A stretch of DNA of 64,000 nt, from positions 186,001 through 250,000 of the forward strand of contig JAHBXT010000004.1 in the NCBI GenBank assembly GCA_019636385.1. The letters run 5' to 3'. Shown one piece after another: positions 43,750-52,338 of this stretch. The stretch comes from Pirellulaceae bacterium (GTDB taxonomy: Bacteria; Planctomycetota; Planctomycetia; Pirellulales; Pirellulaceae). Under the pieces are notes generated by a model. That model did no database searches. It saw nothing but the letters and a program-made list of their open reading frames with translations, and was not told the DNA's origin. A program made the position numbers and the translations under genes. Every line of letters begins with the position of its first letter. Within the stretch, counting starts at the first letter, position 1.

Positions 43750-45363
43750 ATGTTGCCTATGGAAAAACTGGTTTCGCTGTGCAAACGCCGCGGCTACATG
43801 TTTCAGTCTAGCGAAATCTATGGTGGCCTGAATGGATTCTGGGACTACGGTCCGCTGGGCGTTGAACTCAAACGCAACGTTAAAGACGCCTGGTGGCGTG
43901 ACATGGTCAGCGGTCACGATGAATTGACATTGCAATCTGGGGCACCCAGCCACTACGAAATGGTTGGCCTGGATTGCACCATTATCATGCACCCGCAAGT
44001 TTGGAAGTGCTCCGGCCACTACGATCTGTTCCACGACTATATGGTCGACTGCCGCCAGTCGCGCAAGCGTTATCGTCACGATCAAGTTCGTGGCCGATGG
44101 GTCGAGGCCAAAGGCAAAAAGATATTTGTGACCACGATGGTCGAGGCCGACGTCGAGGATGAAGAAATGCAGCGCAAAGCGCTCAAATACTTCAACCTCC
44201 GCGCCAAGGACGCTGAACAACTCAAGTGGGACGGCGGCGTGCGCAGCTTGCCAGAAGTCGACGACATGACTCAGGTACTGGCACCCGATGCCAATGAATT
44301 GGGAACGTTGACCGAGCCACGCGAGTTCAACTTGATGTTCAAGACGTACGTTGGCGCGCTGAGCGGCGAAGAAGGTGCCGCCTTCCTGCGTCCTGAAACG
44401 GCGCAAGGCATCTTCGTCAACTTCAAGAATGTGCTGGATAGCTCACGCGTCAGTCTCCCGTTTGGAATCGCTCAGGTTGGTAAGAGCTTTCGCAATGAGA
44501 TCACACCCCGCAACTTTACCTTCCGTTCGCGCGAATTCGAGCAGATGGAGATCGAGTTCTTCTGCCACCCCGCTTCGTCCAACCAGTGGTATCAGTACTG
44601 GCGCGATCGTCGCATGGCTTGGTATACCGGGTTGGGACTGTCTGGCGAGCGCTTGCGGCTGCGCGAACATGCCACCGATGAACTCAGCCACTACTCGACA
44701 GGGACCGCTGATATCGAATACGCCTTTCCGTTTCTAGCCGATGGACAATTCGGGGAGCTGGAAGGTATCGCCCATCGCGGCGACTTTGATTTGCGCAGCC
44801 ACATGGAAGGCAAGTTGGACGAAAACTCCTGCCCATTGCAGGTACAGTTGGGCGAAGACGGCAAGCCCAAGTATCGAGGCAGTGGGAAAGACTTGAGCTA
44901 CCGCGACGAAATGACTGGCGAGCGCTATGTACCCCACGTCATTGAACCTTCCGCAGGTGCCGATCGCGCCACGCTAGCCTTTCTGTGCCAAGCCTACTGC
45001 GAGGATCAGGCTCCGGACGATCAAGGTCAAATGCAGACGCGCGTGGTGCTGCGACTGCATCCGCGTTTGGCACCCATCAAGGCCGCTGTTTTTCCATTGG
45101 TCAAGAAAGATGGCATGCCCGAAGTGGCTCAAGATATCTATCGAGCTCTCAAGAAGAAATGGAACGTCTTCTACGATGAAAAAGGTGCCGTCGGTCGCCG
45201 TTATCGCCGACAAGATGAGGCTGGTACGCCGTACTGCATTACCGTCGATGGACAATCGCTGGCTGATGCCACCGTAACCATTCGCGATCGCGACTCGCTG
45301 GAACAAGTTCGCGTCAAAGTCGATGATGTCGTTGGCGAAATTCAGTCGCGGTTGGAAACCTAG
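43750..45363 (+). CDS. glyS: glycyl-tRNA synthetase, single-chain (GlyQS-unrelated) type
   Basis: This 537-residue class II synthetase is of the single-chain, alpha2 type shared with eukaryotes, archaea and many bacteria, not the alpha-beta heterotetramer. It begins MEKLVSLCKRRGYMFQSSEI, with YGGLNGFWDYGPLGVELKRN and the class II motif 2 region VGKSFRNEITPRNFTFRSRE, followed by FEQMEIEFF. Motif 3 is near GADRATLAFLC. The anticodon domain has RLHPRLAPIKAAVFPLVKKD. Length is within the bacterial range. The gene appears monocistronic with a 224-bp leader. Confidence 0.96.
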   Translation: MLPMEKLVSLCKRRGYMFQSSEIYGGLNGFWDYGPLGVELKRNVKDAWWRDMVSGHDELTLQSGAPSHYEMVGLDCTIIMHPQVWKCSGHYDLFHDYMVDCRQSRKRYRHDQVRGRWVEAKGKKIFVTTMVEADVEDEEMQRKALKYFNLRAKDAEQLKWDGGVRSLPEVDDMTQVLAPDANELGTLTEPREFNLMFKTYVGALSGEEGAAFLRPETAQGIFVNFKNVLDSSRVSLPFGIAQVGKSFRNEITPRNFTFRSREFEQMEIEFFCHPASSNQWYQYWRDRRMAWYTGLGLSGERLRLREHATDELSHYSTGTADIEYAFPFLADGQFGELEGIAHRGDFDLRSHMEGKLDENSCPLQVQLGEDGKPKYRGSGKDLSYRDEMTGERYVPHVIEPSAGADRATLAFLCQAYCEDQAPDDQGQMQTRVVLRLHPRLAPIKAAVFPLVKKDGMPEVAQDIYRALKKKWNVFYDEKGAVGRRYRRQDEAGTPYCITVDGQSLADATVTIRDRDSLEQVRVKVDDVVGEIQSRLET

Positions 45364-45758
45364 CCAGTTATAGCATCTCACCTGCCGCATGTGCTGTTAC
45401 AGATTCGCAAACGACAGGCGGGATGACGAGGAGGTTGGTGCTCTTTCGTTAGCTGACGGTTTGATCGGCTATACAGCGCATCACCCTACTGCGGTGCTTC
45501 GTTGATCCCGATTGACTAACTCAGCCAAACTAGGCTTGTCAAACATTGCACCCACCAGCGGCTTGGCTACTATATGCGCCGTATCGAATCTCTGGTTATC
45601 ACATCCCGGTGAACCTTCAAGAAAGAAAGCGAATTCAATTTCAGACGCCTTCCCAAGACGCGCGCATCTTGTCACTATCAACCTTGAGTTTCGTGTGCGG
45701 AATGCGCGTAACTGCCTTGGGACCAACCAACACAACCAACCACCATTCCCTCTACGAA
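45364..45758. other. 395-bp intergenic region before the sugar transporter
   Basis: No gene is supported here. A frame open from 45546 continues into the sugar-binding protein but is judged to be upstream of the real start. No repeat family member or terminator was noted. It should hold the promoter for the sugar ABC operon; no clear operator was seen. Confidence 0.4.
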
Positions 45759-46796
45759 ATGCGTATGATGAAACTGCCTATCCCTCACCTGCTTCACCGC
45801 ACCAACGTCCCCGCGCTGTGGTGCTGCTTACTAGCGGCGCTGGTAACTTTCATGGGCTGTGGATCGTCATCGGACAATCCGCAATCGGCTACGGCACAGC
45901 AAGGCCGGCTGCGTATCGCGGTAATCCCTAAGGGCACCAGCCACGAATTTTGGAAGTCGGTTCATTACGGAGCCCAGCAGGCCGCTCGCAAGCTTGGCAA
46001 TGTAGAGGTTATCTGGCGCGGGCCGGTGGTCGAAAGCGACACAGGTAGTCAGATTGAGGTAGTTAAGAGCATGGTCACATTGGGCGTGGACGGCATCGTG
46101 TTGGCCCCCAATCAGCGCGGGGGCTTGGTCGACGCTGTTGAAGAGGCCATTGACGAAGGCATACCCGTGGTGATCTTCGATAGCGGTTTGGACGAAGGCC
46201 CCAAAATTGTCAGCTATGTGGCCACCGACAACTTTCGCGGTGGACAATTGGCTGCTGACGAAATGGCCAAGGCCATCGGTCAGCAAGGCAACGTAATCTT
46301 ACTGCGTTATCTGGTGGGCAGCGAAAGCACCGAACAACGTGAGCTGGGATTCTTGGACGGCATGAAAAAGTATCCGAACATCAAAGTCGTTTCGTCCGAC
46401 CAATACGGCGGCGACAACACCACCAGCGCTAAACAAAAAGTTGATCAACTGCTGCAGGTGCATCAACAGGATTTGTCCGGCATCTTCGCCGTTTGTGAAC
46501 CCAACGCCAACGGTACTCTGGAAGCGCTGAAAAATGCTGGTATCGACAAACGGGTCAGATTTATCGGCTTTGATCCCAGCGATGCGCTGATCGAGGCCAT
46601 CAAGTCGGGATCGTGCGCTGGCATCGTGCTGCAAGACCCGGTTAAGATGGGCTACCAAAGCGTGATGACACTGGTGGCAGCCATTAACGGCCAGCCAGCT
46701 CCGGCATTTATTTCTACCGGAGAGTACTTTGCATCGCTCAAAACACTCAATGACCCTGTAATTTCCAAGTTGCTCACGCCGCCCCTTCAAGAGTAG
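45759..46796 (+). CDS. rbsB: ribose-type sugar ABC transporter substrate-binding lipoprotein
   Basis: This 345-residue periplasmic-binding protein is of the RbsB/LacI type. The ATG at 45759 is chosen from three close ATGs (45759, 45765, 45768); it is followed by a signal with lipobox-like TFMGC (Cys34), so a lipoprotein is likely. The binding domain shows LRIAVIPKGTSHEFWKSVH, VTLGVDGIVLAPNQRGG, VVIFDSGLDEG and IVLQDPVKMGYQSVMTL, matching class I sugar-binding proteins. The actual sugar cannot be read from sequence. It is followed after 77 bp by the ATPase. Confidence 0.9.
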   Translation: MRMMKLPIPHLLHRTNVPALWCCLLAALVTFMGCGSSSDNPQSATAQQGRLRIAVIPKGTSHEFWKSVHYGAQQAARKLGNVEVIWRGPVVESDTGSQIEVVKSMVTLGVDGIVLAPNQRGGLVDAVEEAIDEGIPVVIFDSGLDEGPKIVSYVATDNFRGGQLAADEMAKAIGQQGNVILLRYLVGSESTEQRELGFLDGMKKYPNIKVVSSDQYGGDNTTSAKQKVDQLLQVHQQDLSGIFAVCEPNANGTLEALKNAGIDKRVRFIGFDPSDALIEAIKSGSCAGIVLQDPVKMGYQSVMTLVAAINGQPAPAFISTGEYFASLKTLNDPVISKLLTPPLQE

Positions 46797-46873
46797 CCTG
46801 CCGCACCGATGTAACTACACTGGCCCAATCGCTACGAGATTATTGCCCGAGTTCATGAGCGCCGTTTAAGCCT

Positions 46874-48388
46874 ATGCCGCCTCCGCTGCTGGACATTCGC
46901 GACATCAGCAAACGATTTGGATCCACCCAGGCTCTGGAGCAAGTTAGTCTGGAAGTCCAAGCGGGCCGCGTTCTGGCTCTGATTGGAGAAAATGGCGCGG
47001 GCAAGAGTACGTTGCTGAAAGTACTCAGCGGCGCACATCGCGCCGACGACGGGCATATGCAGTTGCTGGGACAGTCCTATCAGCCGTCGGGACATCCGCA
47101 TCAAGCCAAATTGGCCGGCATTGCTATGATCTACCAGGAATTGAGTTTGGCTTCGGACCTGTCGGTTGAGGACAACATTCTGCTGGGACAACCCTGTATG
47201 GCCGGCGGATTATTGCTGCGGCAGCGGCAACGCGACCGCGTACGCCAAGCCCTGGCGGCCGTGGGTTTGCCAAACTTATCTCCCCGCGCCATCGTCGGAC
47301 GGTTGTCCGTAGCCCATCAACAGTTGATCGAAATTGCGCGCGCCCTGGCTAGCAACGCGCGCATCATCCTGTTTGATGAGCCTACCAGTTCGTTGCCTCA
47401 AGCCGAAGTTCAGACGCTGTTCACGATCATTCGTCGCTTGAAACATGAGGGCTTGGGGATCGTGTACATCAGTCACTTCCTGGAGGAGGTCCGGCAGATT
47501 GCCGACGACTATTGCGTGCTCCGCGACGGACGTCAGGTTGGCCGGGGGCGTATCGCCGATGTCTCGAACCGACAAATCATTTCGCTGATGGTCGGTCGCG
47601 ACGTCGATGACTTGTATCCGAAGGTCTCGTATCAGCCAGGCGAAGAGCTGATGAGGGTACAGAATTTGACTGGCTCGCGATTGCCCGCACCGATCAATCT
47701 CGCGCTGCGGCGTGGAGAGATTCTGGGCGTCGCTGGCTTGGTTGGAGCGGGTCGTACAGAACTGGTGCGGTGCTTGATGGCCCTGGATCGGCAACTTACG
47801 GGCCAAGTGCGCGTAGGTGACCGCGTCGTAGGCGCGCGTGTTCGCAGCCGCATGGCTAATGGACTAGCGATGTTGTCCGAGGATCGTAAGGGCGAGGGCT
47901 TGGCGCTGGATTTGTCCATTGCAGAAAATATCACTCTCAGCCGCTTGGCACCGTATCGACACTGGGGCCTATTAAATTGGCGTCTTCGCCGACAGGCTGC
48001 GACCGAGCAAATGCGGCTGGTTGAAGTCAAGGCGCAGAGCCCCGATCAGCCGGTAGGACAATTGTCGGGGGGTAATCAACAAAAGGTCGCTTTGGCACGC
48101 ATACTACACCAGCAAGCGCAAATATTGTTGTTGGACGAACCCACCAAAGGTATCGACGTTGGTACCAAGGCCGAGATTTACCGGATGATGGGACAATTGG
48201 CGGCTGGGGGAAAAACGATTGTTTTTGTAAGCTCCTATTTGCCTGAATTGCTTGCCGTATGTGATCGCATCGCCGTAATGGCTCGCGGACAACTACAAGA
48301 AATCCGCGCTGCCGCTGACTGGACCGACGAAGAGATCATGCGCTGCGCTGTCGGCGGCGAGGTTGTTGGGCAATCACCGGACGATTAG
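46874..48388 (+). CDS. rbsA: ribose-type sugar ABC transporter ATPase (tandem domains)
   Basis: This 504-residue protein has the two fused ABC domains typical of RbsA/MglA. Domain 1: Walker A GENGAGKST (38-46), IYQELSLASDLSVEDNILLG, RLSVAHQQLIEIARALA and LFDEPTSSL. Domain 2 begins near 287 with GVAGLVGAGRTELVRCL, then QLSGGNQQKVALARIL and LLDEPTKGIDVGTKAEIY; its nucleotide loop is the degenerate form usual for the family. It is encoded 1037 bp before the permease gene, an unusual gap occupied by the PIN pseudogene, its partner and a hairpin repeat. Confidence 0.94.
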   Translation: MPPPLLDIRDISKRFGSTQALEQVSLEVQAGRVLALIGENGAGKSTLLKVLSGAHRADDGHMQLLGQSYQPSGHPHQAKLAGIAMIYQELSLASDLSVEDNILLGQPCMAGGLLLRQRQRDRVRQALAAVGLPNLSPRAIVGRLSVAHQQLIEIARALASNARIILFDEPTSSLPQAEVQTLFTIIRRLKHEGLGIVYISHFLEEVRQIADDYCVLRDGRQVGRGRIADVSNRQIISLMVGRDVDDLYPKVSYQPGEELMRVQNLTGSRLPAPINLALRRGEILGVAGLVGAGRTELVRCLMALDRQLTGQVRVGDRVVGARVRSRMANGLAMLSEDRKGEGLALDLSIAENITLSRLAPYRHWGLLNWRLRRQAATEQMRLVEVKAQSPDQPVGQLSGGNQQKVALARILHQQAQILLLDEPTKGIDVGTKAEIYRMMGQLAAGGKTIVFVSSYLPELLAVCDRIAVMARGQLQEIRAAADWTDEEIMRCAVGGEVVGQSPDD

Positions 48389-48470
48389 GGACAGAATTGA
48401 GTTGGGTGTAACTGGCGGACACTGGCAATTTCAATATACGTTCGGGCCTATTAAGATGGATGACTGAACA

Positions 48471-48955
48471 ATGCTGGAATCCGTATACATCGAAACCAAA
48501 TCTTGAGTTATCTCGTGGCGAATCCTGCGCGGAATGTGGTGATTGCTGGACACCAACAAACACCCAAGACTGGTGGTCCACCCGACGAACAGCTTTTGAG
48601 TGCTTCATTTCGCAAGTTGTCATAGACGAATCTCTGCCGGTGACCCGGTCGAGATTCAAAAACGCCTGGCCATAGCGGAGACGCTTAGCTCGCTAACAAT
48701 CACGAACAAGGCCGAACAGCTAACCGAGTCTATCATGAGGAGGAGAGTTTTCCGGCTAAGGCTATCCGAGATGCCGCGCACATTGCCGTGTCGACGGTCC
48801 ACGATGTAGAATACCGGCTAACATGGAATTGCAAACACATAGCAAACGCATAGATTTCAAAGCGAATCGCGGCTATATGCAGACAGTCCGGGTGCGAGAT
48901 GCCAACGATCTGTACGCCCGAAGAATTAATGGAGGATATTACAGGTGAACAATGA
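48471..48955 (+). pseudogene. decayed VapC-like PIN-domain toxin gene
   Basis: Reading across frames restores a PIN-type toxin of the family with the C-terminal signature TWNCKHIAN. The pieces are MLESVYIET (48471-48497), ILSYLVANPARNVVIAGHQQ (from 48500), TQDWWSTRRTAFECFISQVV followed by IDE, then AGDPVEIQKRLAIAETL, and FPAKAIRDAAHIAVSTVHDV with EYRLTWNCKHIANA. The tail after that is ISKRIAAICRQSGCEMPTIC plus TPEELMEDITGEQ. This needs four apparent one-base deletions, and the codon after IANA is TAG where the family has a Gln (CAG to TAG). The gene is therefore dead. Its end overlaps the next ORF by 11 bp. Confidence 0.85.
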
Positions 48956-49166
48956 TCCCATCGTAGAAGAGGTACATGCGATTCGCGATCGACTAGCTGC
49001 GCAGTTTGGATATGACATTTCGCAAATTTTTGCTGACTTGCGAACGCGTGAACGGCTGTTGGGAGATCGGCTCAAGAACCGCCAAAAGAGTCGGAGAAAA
49101 CCAACTCACCACCCAAACGACGAGTCGTCTGGTTCTGAGATGCATTCTTCTCCTGCCGCTGGGTGA
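48945..49166 (+). CDS. small antitoxin-like partner of the dead PIN toxin
   Basis: This 73-residue ORF starts at GTG after GGAGGA (48931-48936). The N-terminus NNDPIVEEVHAIRDRLAAQF and YDISQIFADLRTRE matches the small proteins that follow this kind of PIN gene and are assumed to be the antitoxin or partner. The C-terminal half is basic then polar (RQKSRRKPTHHPNDES). Only the toxin is broken; this frame is intact, although the tail could be divergent. Its role without a toxin is unclear; a homologous toxin elsewhere could be targeted. Confidence 0.68.
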   Translation: MNNDPIVEEVHAIRDRLAAQFGYDISQIFADLRTRERLLGDRLKNRQKSRRKPTHHPNDESSGSEMHSSPAAG

Positions 49167-49179
49167 TCTGATGCTTAAG

Positions 49180-49364
49180 TTTTGAAGTAGCACTGTTTTG
49201 GCCAGGAATCGTACTCGTACTCAATGAAATGGTACTCGTGATCGTACTCGAGACGGGCTGTTCGAGTAGGAGTCACGAGTACCGCCAGGAGCTGAGTACG
49301 AGTACGAACAACCAGTTCATGGGGCGCTTCCGGGCCATTAAACATGAAGCGCGCAACTTTAAAA
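49180..49364 (-). mobile_element. MITE-like long-hairpin repeat, copy B
   Basis: This 185-bp copy has the same length as copy A and is in reverse orientation. Its ends are TTTTGAAGTAGCAC (49180-49193) and GCGCAACTTTAAAA (49351-49364), an imperfect inverted repeat with 11 of 14 matching. The reverse complement aligns to copy A through most of its length, including TCGTACTCGTACTC arms and a CCCCATGAACTGGTTGTTCG block. The flanks TGCTTAAG and TGCGTAAG are one base different and may be an 8-bp target duplication. It lies between the antitoxin-like ORF and the permease start. Confidence 0.72.
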
Positions 49365-49425
49365 TGCGTAAGCGCAGGGACCGCCTTTCCCAAGCACCAC
49401 TTTCCCCCTTGCATCAACCTAAGTC

Positions 49426-50496
49426 ATGAAGTTCGCCGGCCAGCTTTTTCAGTTGCTTTTCCGTAGCCAACTTGGTCCGCTGGTGGCACTGCTGGTGATC
49501 GTGATGATCTTCACTGTTGCCGATCAAGTATCCGGCTCAGGCAGTTTCGCCAGTTGGCGCAACGCGCGCGTACTCTCCAGCTCAGCAGCCCTGATCGCAG
49601 TTCCGGCTTTGGGTATGACTATGATTATCATTGCCGGTGGCATCGACTTGTCGGCCGGTACCACGCTCACTCTCTGCGGCACGGTGCTGGCCAGCAGTTT
49701 GAAATACCACGTTACTGCTGGCCAACCCAGTTTTGCAACCGATATTGCAGTGGCCGTCGGCTTGACGCTACTGACCGGCTGCCTGTGTGGCCTGTTTAAC
49801 GGTGTCATCATCAGTGCGACGCAGGTGATCCCCTTTATCGTGACTCTAGGAACCATGACCATCTTTCTGGGGATTGGTCAAATCATTGCTCAGCAATCGA
49901 CCGTCTACGCTCCAGCCGATCACATTCCGACCTGGCTCCAAAACCTGAGCGTCACCGGATCGAACCCTGACAGATACTTGCTGATCCCCTACGTCCCCAC
50001 CAACGCGCTGCTAGCCATTGTGTTAGCCTGCGCGGTGGCAGTACTGCTGAAGTACACCATTTTCGGGCGCAATATCTTTGCCCTAGGCAGTAACCGACTG
50101 ACCGCTCGATTGTGTGGGGTGCCCATCGGCATGACAATCGTCAGCGTCTATGCGTTGGCTGGACTGTTCTTTGCCATCGGCGGCCTTCTGTACTTTGCCG
50201 AAGTCAAGAACGGCAATCCGCCAGACGGTGTTGGCCGCGAACTGGAAATTATCGCCGCTGTCGTTTTGGGCGGTGGCAGTTTGAGCGGCGGTCGCGGCTC
50301 GATCGTCGGATCGATGATTGGAGCGCTGATCATTGTGGTCATTCGCAACGGCTGTACCTTGCTGCAGATTCCCAATACTTACACGCTGATCATCATCGGT
50401 GCCATCATCATCGTCGCCGTGGTGGTCGATCAACTGCGGCATGGATCGCCCGAATGGCTATTCCGAATGTTGCCAGGTACAACCCGGTCAGCGTAG
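49426..50496 (+). CDS. rbsC: ribose-type sugar ABC transporter permease
   Basis: This 356-residue membrane protein of the RbsC/AraH type has eight to ten transmembrane helices. The signature regions are ALGMTMIIIAGGIDLSAGTT (about 60-79), IIAAVVLGGGSLSGGRGSI and NGVIISATQVIPFIVTLGTM. It is the membrane component for the rbsB/rbsA-like genes upstream, from which it is separated by about 1 kb of inserted sequence. Co-transcription across that insert is uncertain. A repeat copy ends 61 bp before the ATG. Confidence 0.93.
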   Translation: MKFAGQLFQLLFRSQLGPLVALLVIVMIFTVADQVSGSGSFASWRNARVLSSSAALIAVPALGMTMIIIAGGIDLSAGTTLTLCGTVLASSLKYHVTAGQPSFATDIAVAVGLTLLTGCLCGLFNGVIISATQVIPFIVTLGTMTIFLGIGQIIAQQSTVYAPADHIPTWLQNLSVTGSNPDRYLLIPYVPTNALLAIVLACAVAVLLKYTIFGRNIFALGSNRLTARLCGVPIGMTIVSVYALAGLFFAIGGLLYFAEVKNGNPPDGVGRELEIIAAVVLGGGSLSGGRGSIVGSMIGALIIVVIRNGCTLLQIPNTYTLIIIGAIIIVAVVVDQLRHGSPEWLFRMLPGTTRSA

Positions 50497-50643
50497 CTGG
50501 TATTCAGCGACCAACCTGCCACATTTTTTTGGCCCATGTCCCTTGTCAATCACCGGCCATGGGAAAACATATCATGCATGAAAGCAGCCATTGGCTGACT
50601 CGCTCACACAGCACTCCACTTCGACAAGTACCATCACCACGCG

Positions 50644-52050
50644 ATGAACCGACCAAGCAATTTGGCTGAGCTGCTGGATAGCGGCTGGCAATCTAAATCC
50701 GTCAAACTTGAACTGCACGACAATTTTGTGCGACAATTGGCGGCCGGCGAACCGCTTTTTCCAGGAATTGTGGGCTACCAGCACACAGTCATTCCCGAAA
50801 TCAGCATCGGGCTACTGGCCGGACACGATATGCTGTTCCTGGGTGAAAAGGGACAAGCCAAAAGCCGCTTGATGCGCTCGCTGGTTCAGTTCTTGGACCC
50901 CTGTATTCCCTACTTGGATATACCAAGTGTCCCCATTCATGAAGATCCACTCCGGCCAATTACCTCGGCGGCCAAACGGTTCCTGGCCGAACATCCGCCA
51001 GACGAGGTTCCCATCGCCTGGTGGGCCCGCGATGAGCGGTACACCGAACGCCTCAGCCCCGGCACCAAGTTCGCGGACATTATCGGCGAAATAGATCCGT
51101 CGCGACTGACCAGCGGAGTCAGCATGAGCACCGAAGAGGCGCTGCACTTCGGACTAATACCGCGAATGCATCGTGGCATCTTTGCGATGAACGAATTGCC
51201 AGAACTGGACGAGCTGGTTCAGGTTGGCCTGTTCAATATTTTGGAAGAGCGCGATGTGCAGATTCGTGGCTATCCCGTGCGATTCGATCTGGATATTTTC
51301 ATTCTGTTCTCTGCCAACCCCAGCACGTACAACCGCAGCGGAAAAGTCATCCCCCAACTCAAGGACCGCATCGGCTCGATCATCCAGACGCATTATCCGA
51401 CCGAGCGTGAGCTGGGGATTCAGATCATGCAACAAGAGGCCGGCATCGACCTAGCTGGTCCACATCCGGTAGTGGTACCGTACTTTATGGCTGAGATCGT
51501 TGAAGAGATGACTCGCCAGGCACGACGCAGCAAGTACGTCGATCATGCTTCCGGTGTTTCGGCTCGGTTCAGTCTGTCGAACTACCGCGCCATGATCGCC
51601 AGCGCTCGGCAACGCTCGATTGTACTGGGCGAATCACCCGCTGTTCCGCGCATCAGCGACTTGGGGCATTTGTACTCATCCAGCCTGGGCAAATTGGAAC
51701 TGGACCTGATGGGCAGCCATCAAATGTCCGAACGTCAAGTCTTAGACGCGATCATTGCCGAAGCCATCAAAGTCGTCTTCCAAGAGTACGTAGACGCTCA
51801 CGGCCTAGCGGAAATCGCCGACATCTTTGCTAGGGGTCTGCGAGTCGAAGTCGGCGATCTGCTGCCCAGCTCGCAATACGCTCAGCGCCTGCGCGCCGTA
51901 CCGCCAGCCTGGGAGAAGGCGTTTGACGTTAACGCTAGTCAACAACCCGCCATGCGCGCTTCGTGCGTAGAATTTGTTTTGGCCGGATTATACGCGCTAG
52001 ACAAGATCAGCCGCAACCAAAAATTCGGCCAAGTCGTCTATGAGACCTAG
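50644..52050 (+). CDS. MoxR/ChlI-like AAA+ ATPase
   Basis: This 468-residue AAA+ ATPase resembles the magnesium-chelatase/MoxR group. It shows Walker A GEKGQAKS (67-74), a Walker B-like GIFAMNELPELDELVQVGLF, a sensor-type segment ILFSANPSTYNRSGKVIPQL and the arginine-finger region KDRIGSIIQTHYP. The N-terminus GIVGYQHTVIPEISIGLLAG is the family start. Residues 300-468 are helical and probably the lid plus an extra domain. It precedes a VWA-protein gene on the same strand by 288 bp; the pair is typical of MoxR-VWA chaperone or ChlI-ChlD-type remodelling systems. Confidence 0.9.
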   Translation: MNRPSNLAELLDSGWQSKSVKLELHDNFVRQLAAGEPLFPGIVGYQHTVIPEISIGLLAGHDMLFLGEKGQAKSRLMRSLVQFLDPCIPYLDIPSVPIHEDPLRPITSAAKRFLAEHPPDEVPIAWWARDERYTERLSPGTKFADIIGEIDPSRLTSGVSMSTEEALHFGLIPRMHRGIFAMNELPELDELVQVGLFNILEERDVQIRGYPVRFDLDIFILFSANPSTYNRSGKVIPQLKDRIGSIIQTHYPTERELGIQIMQQEAGIDLAGPHPVVVPYFMAEIVEEMTRQARRSKYVDHASGVSARFSLSNYRAMIASARQRSIVLGESPAVPRISDLGHLYSSSLGKLELDLMGSHQMSERQVLDAIIAEAIKVVFQEYVDAHGLAEIADIFARGLRVEVGDLLPSSQYAQRLRAVPPAWEKAFDVNASQQPAMRASCVEFVLAGLYALDKISRNQKFGQVVYET

Positions 52051-52338
52051 GGTGGGCAACAAACCGTAAGGTGGGACCAGCGGGACCTGTACGCGGCGTG
52101 TCGTAATGCCAAAAAATGTCTGATGCAACGAAGTCCGCTCCAGTACTAGTTGTTTGTCCCCGCAGCGGTCTACCAGAAAAGGCAGGGTGGGTCGCACAAG
52201 CCGACGCAAACTGTTTGTTCGCGCCAGCGAATGTGAAAAACACATGGTACTTAGATATTTGCTAGTTCGGCTGGTGATGGCCCACCAAATCCGTCAACAG
52301 AATTTGCAGTAATCGGGCATTTTGGGAGACCACTCAAC

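Noticed and set aside
50519..50530. T-run after the sugar permease as an intrinsic terminator
   Set aside because: No stable GC-rich stem precedes the T-run.
52007..52245. Minus-strand ORFs between the MoxR-like and VWA genes
   Set aside because: They cover a GGTGGG-rich spacer in two overlapping frames and partly run antisense to the MoxR-like gene; no domain is seen.
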